From positions 1-64,000 of the forward strand of contig WNNJ02002478.1 in assembly GCA_012934845.2 (NCBI GenBank): a stretch of 64,000 bases of DNA, read 5' to 3'. Position numbers and translations under genes: made by a program. Within the stretch, counting starts at the first letter, position 1. Every line of letters begins with the position of its first letter. This document shows, piece by piece, positions 58,539 to 64,000 of this stretch. A model generated the notes under the pieces. The model worked only from the letters and a program-made list of their open reading frames with translations, had not been told where the DNA came from and did no database searches. The stretch comes from Pomphorhynchus laevis (Eukaryota > Acanthocephala > Palaeacanthocephala > Echinorhynchida > Pomphorhynchidae).

Positions 58539-59480
58539 TTACTCTACGTTTCCAATTACTCTAACAACTACGGTCTCCGATCCTTCCTCGTCGCCGCTTT
58601 ACTTGCCTGGAATCAGCTCCCACTCGACGTCCGCAGCGCTCCTTTTTTATTACATTCAAATGCCCCCTACGTACCCACCTCCTCAACACATGATTTAGAT
58701 TTTTTGTGTGGTCATTTGCTACGTAAAAAGTCATAGTTTATCTTGATCTCATGTGCTTTTGACATCATCAATCACTGGATTGTTCTTCATTGTCTTCGTC
58801 ATGATTATGCTTCTATTTACCCACTTAGCTTGGTTTTCTTCATATCTATAAAATCGTACATTTCGCGTCTGTTCGAACTTTTCTCTTTCACATCCTTCTT
58901 CCATCCCGTCTGGTGTTCAACAATGCTCCGTATTAGGCCCCTGGCTTTTCTCTCTTCTCGATAATTTGTCTTCTATTTCTCATACATTTAACTCCCATGT
59001 TATTCGATATGCTGATGATATTATCATCTATGCTCATGCCCGTGCACATCGTATTCATGATCTCACTATTTCTCACTATTTCACAATTGAGGCAATTGAG
59101 ACAATATTTCACAATCATTATCTCACTATTTCACAATTGAGGCAATTGGAAATTTCCTCAATTTCCAATCATCTTTATTTCCAACGTATTTTTCTGAATC
59201 CTAAAATATCAAAAATTATGTGGATCTTTCCTAGACGCCTCGGCTTAAAACCTCCCTCCGTATCATTAAATTCTACAATTCCTTATATTGTGGAACATCT
59301 CGTTTTCCTAGGCTTCCATTTCGACAACAGACTCTCACTTAAACCTTTCGTTCCGGATATAGTACGTTCATCTACCTTGATTCTCCACAACCTTCGTCAA
59401 ATTCGTAGATTTATAGATTTCCTTTTTGTATGAATCTCAAATCTTCTCAACTACCCTTAAAACTTGATTACTGTCTTAGT

Positions 59481-59825
59481 ATATTACAAGTTTAATATGT
59501 TCACAAATCTGTAAATTCCATCATTTTTATTCTTAAAGATGGATAATGGCTTATTGTTTCTATATATAACTTATTACTTCTATATAAAAACATGGGTTAT
59601 AACTCATTCTATAACTTTCTATTACTCATAACTTCTATATAACGATTTAATAAATAAATGTCAATCAAATTATTATGCTATAAAGTGTAAAGACAGTTAT
59701 AGGATCATATTATTAATATTATCATATTAATAATATATCATATTATTAGTAAGATTATATTTTTACCGAATAGGATCTCTTACTTATTCAAAACATTTCA
59801 AACCGACTTTGAAATTTTGTTTTAG
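59481..59825. other. 5' flank of the CLPB gene
   Basis: AT-rich, with small direct repeats of ATAACTTCTATATAA type near 59555-59645 and ATATTATTAATATTATCAT near 59707. It ends in GAAATTTTGTTTTAG, an acceptor-like sequence (AG at 59824-59825) eight bases before the ATG. Confidence 0.5.
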
Positions 59826-59832
59826 AGAATTA

Positions 59833-62800
59833 ATGATACTGAGAAATTTATATCGACATATTTTATTTTCGTCAGCTGTTTTGTACCGAAGATTGTATAG
59901 AAGTTCGTTTACCAGATTTGGAAGTATTAAAACACAATTTCAAATCGTACCTTTATTCGTAAGTTCCAAATTCCTACTACATGCATCTACGTTCAGTGAC
60001 GATAATGTATCAGGTATACACTTTGAATCTTTAAAATATTTGCTATCAACACATTTAGACAGAAAACTTTTTCAAGCGATCGTTTACGGTCAAAATGACA
60101 GGTTAAAAAAGTAAGCTAAGATATAAAAAATCTAAAAGTTTGAAAAATTCAAAATGTTTATATTTTTATTTAAATTGTAGGATCGTTTGTAATTAAAACT
60201 CGCATTTAAAAATAATTCATTATATTTAAACTTTAAAATTAAAAAGGATTTTTTAAATCTTATGTTAGCCACTTCATTAATTGTCAACGGAAACTTCTTA
60301 TTAATACTTTCACGTAAACTTCTTATTAATACTTTCACGGAAACTTCTTATTAATACTTTCACGGAAACTTCTTATTAATACTTTCATAAATTCGCAATG
60401 TTTTCGCTATATTTTTATATCTACAAATACAGCTAACCTGACAATCGGGTCAAAAATGTAACCTGACTTCTCATTCTTATATCAAATAGATATTGTGTTA
60501 ATGTTAAAAGTTTGAATGCGTTCAAATTCCATTTACTAGTCAACTTCCACTTACCAATAAATCTTGCGATACTCTCATCTCGTTATTTATATGGAGCGCA
60601 TATTCTGCAACACATTGATATATTAGCTGACATAAGCATTTTATGGCATTTTTTTTATCTTCAGCTGTCACTAAACATATTTAACAATGCATTGATTATT
60701 TACGTATTCCAAATTTTAATTGTTATTCTTAGTTTCATCCTATATCGTAGGCTGTGTAAATTAGGTGATTTAAACAGCTAATTTCTTTCTATCTATCACA
60801 TCACTGATATAAATTCTATTATCCTTCATATTTCAATTATTTAATGAGATCAAATAATTGATAAATAATTATATTATTGTTTTAATATTAACATTTATTT
60901 ATTTAATAATTAATACATAGATAATTAAAATATATACAATCTGTTAATGGTGGCTCCTGAAATATGTCAAGTATTTTACTTAATAAATAATTTTTATATT
61001 AAAATTTAATGTCCGTGTTTATGAAGAACATCTCAGAAGCCACCCTTTGAAAAATAAACTTTAAGTTGTCTGATTCCGTAAATGCTCACTGCTAATTAAG
61101 AATTGAATAACTTTTAAATTTATAATAGATATTCCTTTAATATTTATGAAAAATAATCCATTGAGATATTTCGTTTATCCTCGTACTATTAAATACACTT
61201 GAAATCTTTTGCAGGTAATACAGCGAAATCTAATATAAACTTGTACCTGATTGAAATATAAACTTTTCATATTGTTATTACAGGTAATCAATTAAATTAA
61301 TACTGCGAAATCTATTGTACCTGATTGAAATACAAAATAAATTCTTTGTTGTATTTCTATTTCCAAATAAAAAAGATGATCGAGTTGAGTTAAAATTCTA
61401 ATTCATTTGGTTATTTAAGGGCTATTCAATCAAGTACTTCCCCGAACACTCGACACGAATTCGGTTGGACACTTCTACATGCAGCAGTAATTAATAAAAA
61501 TAAGCAGTGAGTTAGCTTAAATGGATATATAAAAGTTTAAATTGTAATTTGAAATATCAAATAATAGTTTCCCCCTTTTGCATGTTCAGAATATAAAAAG
61601 CATCTTCAGAAAGAATATGTTTTTTTTTCTTTAAATTGTAAAACTTTACATATTTTACAATTAAATGTTACAATTTTTCCTTTAAAATTGTAATTTTCTG
61701 AAGATGCGTACAGAGGTTAGCGAAATATCAAATCTGGATCAAATTTGATCCAGCTCCATTAATTACTCGTATTTATCAATAATGGATCATTATCAACTAT
61801 TTATAGTAATTATCAATTAGTTATGTAATTTCAATGTAACGTTGAACAACAATGTACACCCATTATGTAAATGTGTTTGAAATCAGTGTCATGCGATTAT
61901 ATATTACAATTCTAATTGTAACTAAATATAATCGAACGATTTACACCGACCAAACGAAATTAAATTGTTATCAATCGAATTGGTAGCATTAATTAAATTG
62001 CTTCGATCAAGCGCTATTTACGAATTTCTAGTTTTTAAAAGTTGCGGTTTAACGTCGGAACTGATAACCAGCAAGACTAATTACATCGACTGATTAAACA
62101 TTTTAAAGAAACTAATCAAACTAATCTGTGCAACTAAATAGGTACTAATGTATCAACTAACTTTGATTTATCGAGGATGTTTATTTTCTTTAATTAACTT
62201 TACGTTCCAAATTTCAATTCGCATTTAACGTATTTCAACTCACATTTTATTAACTAAGCATCTAGCTGCTGACAATTCATTTTATAAGAGCTAGTATTTG
62301 GTACTTAATTCAATATTAAAGTTTTTAATTTTTATATTTATCGATTTATATTTTTAGATCGATTATTATCGATTATTTATCATTTTTAAAACTCAAACGC
62401 TCAATTTTTTATCTACACCCCATTAAACACAAAACCCGTGCAATATCAGATTTCTTTGAAGCTCAAACTTTTATTTGAATGCTCAAACTTTCCTAATCTT
62501 ATTAAGACATTTTCAGAAAACAATCCGTTCTAATAAAATTTAAAAATCGGGAGTAAAAACTTTTCCGAGTCAATATGTAACTTGCAAAAAAATTCGATAA
62601 AAAAATTAAAAGCCGAACTAATTAAGTATGATATATGCAAATAAGAACTTCAGAACATTTTACTTGCCCGTAATGACGCAATATAACATTTCATATTTAA
62701 ATTTTAATATCAATTATTGCACGAATACAATACTATTTCTTATTCAAACATATTTTAATAACATCTTATGACCGAAGTTAAAAGACTTTAGTGTCCAAAT

Positions 62801-63634
62801 AGTCGGTATTAGTTATTATCAACAACAAAGAAAATTTCAACAAAGCTTCAAATGTTGGTTATTAAACCGATACTGGGTTTTTTCTATATCAAAATTTATG
62901 ATATTTCCCGAATAACCTTATCAGTAAAACCTTATTACAAAATATGCAGTTCACCTTATTCATAAAATTACTTATTAAAAAATAACTGTCAAATTTGTTT
63001 AAGGGAACTCGCCAAATCACTTTTTTGGTTTTGTATTATATAGAGCAATTAAAATTTTAATCGACAACGGTGCCGATCTTAACTCTGGCGATGAATATGT
63101 CAACCTATTTACAACATCAACAGCAAAACGTGTTCTTCCAATGACAGGTGTTACTTCAATCTAAATATGAAATAACAAAAACAATCCTCATTTAGTATAT
63201 AAATGTCGTGAAGATGAGTTCTATGGACACTTGAGCATCACGAATAGTTTTTCAGGATTCACAGCGTTGCACTACGCTGCACTAATTGATGATTCCGATA
63301 TTGTAAAACTGTTACTCGAGGCAGGTATTTAAGAATCATTAGCTGTACCAGTGATAATCGTATTACGTTGAGAAGGCGCTGATCCACTACAGTGTAATGA
63401 TACAGGTCATAGGCCTAGTGCGTACGCCTTACCAAACGTTCAAAAAGAACTTTTGGCGGCCGAAAGAAAGGTTCGCGAATTTAGCTAAAATTAGAATTTA
63501 TTTATTTTTTAAAAAATAGCTAGAAGATGAAAAACAACGCAAACTATTAGAGGAAAAACGACGGAATCCGATTGAAAAACACTTGAGCGAAGGTATCGTT
63601 GGACAGGAGTCTGCTATTGATGCTGTGGCCGCAG
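59833..63634 (+). CDS. CLPB: Mitochondrial CLPB/SKD3-type AAA+ disaggregase, exons 1-6 (partial)
   Basis: Exons: 59833-60110, 61420-61506, 63044-63147, 63196-63324, 63376-63470, 63520-63634. Every junction has GT/AG (exon 5 uses GTTCGC) and the phases 2,2,1,1,0,1 agree throughout. The N-terminus (MILRNLYRHILFSS, many Arg, no acid early on) looks like a mitochondrial presequence. Ankyrin repeats follow: HEFGWTLLHAAVINKNKQ, AIKILIDNGADLN, FSGFTALHYAALIDDSD, IVKLLLEAGADPL. Then comes the charged linker AERKLEDEKQRKLLEEKRR and the start of the AAA+ region, IEKHLSEGIVGQESAIDAVAA, matching the IIGQ-SAI entry of human CLPB. Walker A and the rest lie beyond the window. Known role: ATP-driven protein disaggregation in the mitochondrial intermembrane space. 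Introns 3, 4 and 5 are 48, 51 and 49 bp; introns 1 and 2 are 1.3 and 1.5 kb. Confidence 0.93.
60111..61419. other. CLPB intron 1
   Basis: Holds the 25-bp minisatellite at 60286-60388 and an 89-codon hydrophobic frame at 60512-60781 that lacks an initial ATG at its 5' end; I do not call it a gene. Otherwise AT-rich, with TACCTGATTGAAATA repeated near 61245 and 61318. Confidence 0.6.
60286..60388. repeat. 25-bp minisatellite, about four copies
   Basis: Unit close to GGAAACTTCTTATTAATACT + TTCAC, four tandem copies with a few substitutions, in CLPB intron 1. Confidence 0.85.
61507..63043. other. CLPB intron 2
   Basis: AT-rich with an inverted pair AATTTTCTGAAGATGC / GCATCTTCAGAAAG (61690 and 61600). 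No insertion recognised; no ORF of note. Confidence 0.55.
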
Positions 63635-64000
63635 GTAGATTTTAACATTGAAATGATAACGATGTTATCGATATTTGTTATCTTATCAACTTATAAAAGT
63701 GATATAAGTTAATTATACGGAATAACCAATTAAGCTGAACTTCCACTTCAAAGGATAAATAGTAACGAACACAACGCTCCATAATAAGAATGAAATGATT
63801 AAGGATTAAATAATTTTCCTTCGTAAGAATTAAATAATTTATATGGTATTAACTTTATTAACATCAATTGGATATACTATTCTTAATAATATTATTTAGT
63901 TAAAATAAGTTATAAAAATTGTGTACTACATATCTAATTACGGTATTCAGCAAACGTTTAAACATTAAAATTAAATTTTAATGCTAATTTTATTAATAGT
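63635..64000. other. CLPB intron 6, start
   Basis: Begins at the GTAGAT donor after GCCGCAG. The acceptor is not in the window. AT-rich, nothing else seen. Confidence 0.6.

Larger units (their letters stand above)
55155..58732 (+). mobile_element. LINE A4: inner A-family copy
   Basis: Starts with its own 5' UTR (about 55160-55330), then an ORF1 region, an endonuclease (56257-57066: LGDFNIHLDRPS, GLSDHFLVALDL), scattered RT pieces (57095-57690) and a duplicated C-terminal region (57841-58538), ending in SFLVAALLAWNQLPLDV near 58600. It interrupts the outer copy between CLKVYNDL and VIVSLDLS. Related to but clearly diverged from A1 and A3, so it represents a distinct subfamily. The RT is badly decayed. 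Confidence 0.8.
54985..59480 (+). mobile_element. LINE A3: outer A-family copy hosting another LINE
   Basis: The left piece (54985-55154) matches A1 from YRPIS to the CLKVYNDL segment; the right piece (58735-59480) resumes at VIVSLDLSSAFD and runs through IRYADDIIIYAHA, FPRRLGLKPPSVSLN and LVFLGFHFDNRLSLKPF. Between them lies the inner copy A4. Two near copies of a CTCACTATTTCACAATTGAG unit (59073 and 59123) are a local duplication. The outer copy is broken, and its 5' third and 3' end are missing. Confidence 0.82.

Noticed and set aside
60512-60781. 89-codon hydrophobic frame in CLPB intron 1 as a small membrane-protein gene
   Set aside because: It begins without an ATG, lies wholly in an intron with consistent splice phases, and its hydrophobicity is expected of AT-rich DNA.
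1-64000. LTR retroelement, Polinton or endogenous virus
   Set aside because: No long terminal repeats, integrase, protease, capsid, envelope or protein-primed polymerase motifs were recognised; all RT-bearing pieces read as LINE or Penelope type.
1-64000. CRISPR array or bacterial operon
   Set aside because: Tandem repeats present (48841, 60286) have no unique spacers, and gene content and introns are animal.

Overview
The window comes from an AT-rich invertebrate animal genome. Metazoan identity rests on host-type genes: a full-length PIWI-clade Argonaute, a synaptophysin-family vesicle protein, a claudin-like four-pass membrane protein and the 5' half of a mitochondrial CLPB (SKD3) gene with ankyrin repeats and spliceosomal introns. 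Short introns of about 50 bp sit beside kilobase introns. Splice-acceptor-like sequence lies 0-10 bases before the ATG of three genes, which fits 5'-UTR introns or spliced-leader trans-splicing. I cannot name the phylum.

Layout. 1-13 kb: a well-formed hammerhead ribozyme, Penelope-like element (PLE) fragments, and the synaptophysin-family gene on the minus strand, whose inferred 6.15-kb intron holds a PLE. 13.3-17.1 kb: the claudin-like gene (+) and an apparently intronless Piwi gene (-) with the complete D-E-D-H slicer tetrad. 17.4-31 kb: a tRNA-derived SINE with an 18-bp target-site duplication, an inverted-repeat cluster, a LINE of family 'B', an orphan 126-aa ORF and a young 5'-truncated RTE-type LINE with a 19-bp target-site duplication. 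31.8-38.7 kb: two B-family LINEs head to head. 38.7-59.5 kb: dense nested retroelements. A ~1.24-kb non-coding repeat occurs twice; the second copy is split by a 4.46-kb CR1/L2-like LINE ('A1') with an uninterrupted ORF2. Around these lie decayed CR1-type LINEs and pieces of a LINE with a C-terminal restriction-like endonuclease, and one A-family LINE is inserted in another. 59.8-64 kb: CLPB exons 1-6, running off the right end.

The host genes do not form a pathway. The most unusual content is the collection of ribozyme-like sequences (one canonical hammerhead, a decayed relative, hammerhead-like cores in the PLE palindrome and in the 1.24-kb repeat), together with a SINE/LINE pair sharing a tRNA-like module. 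No LTR retroelement, Polinton, viral gene or CRISPR array was recognised. All family calls are from reading motifs by eye, without a database search.
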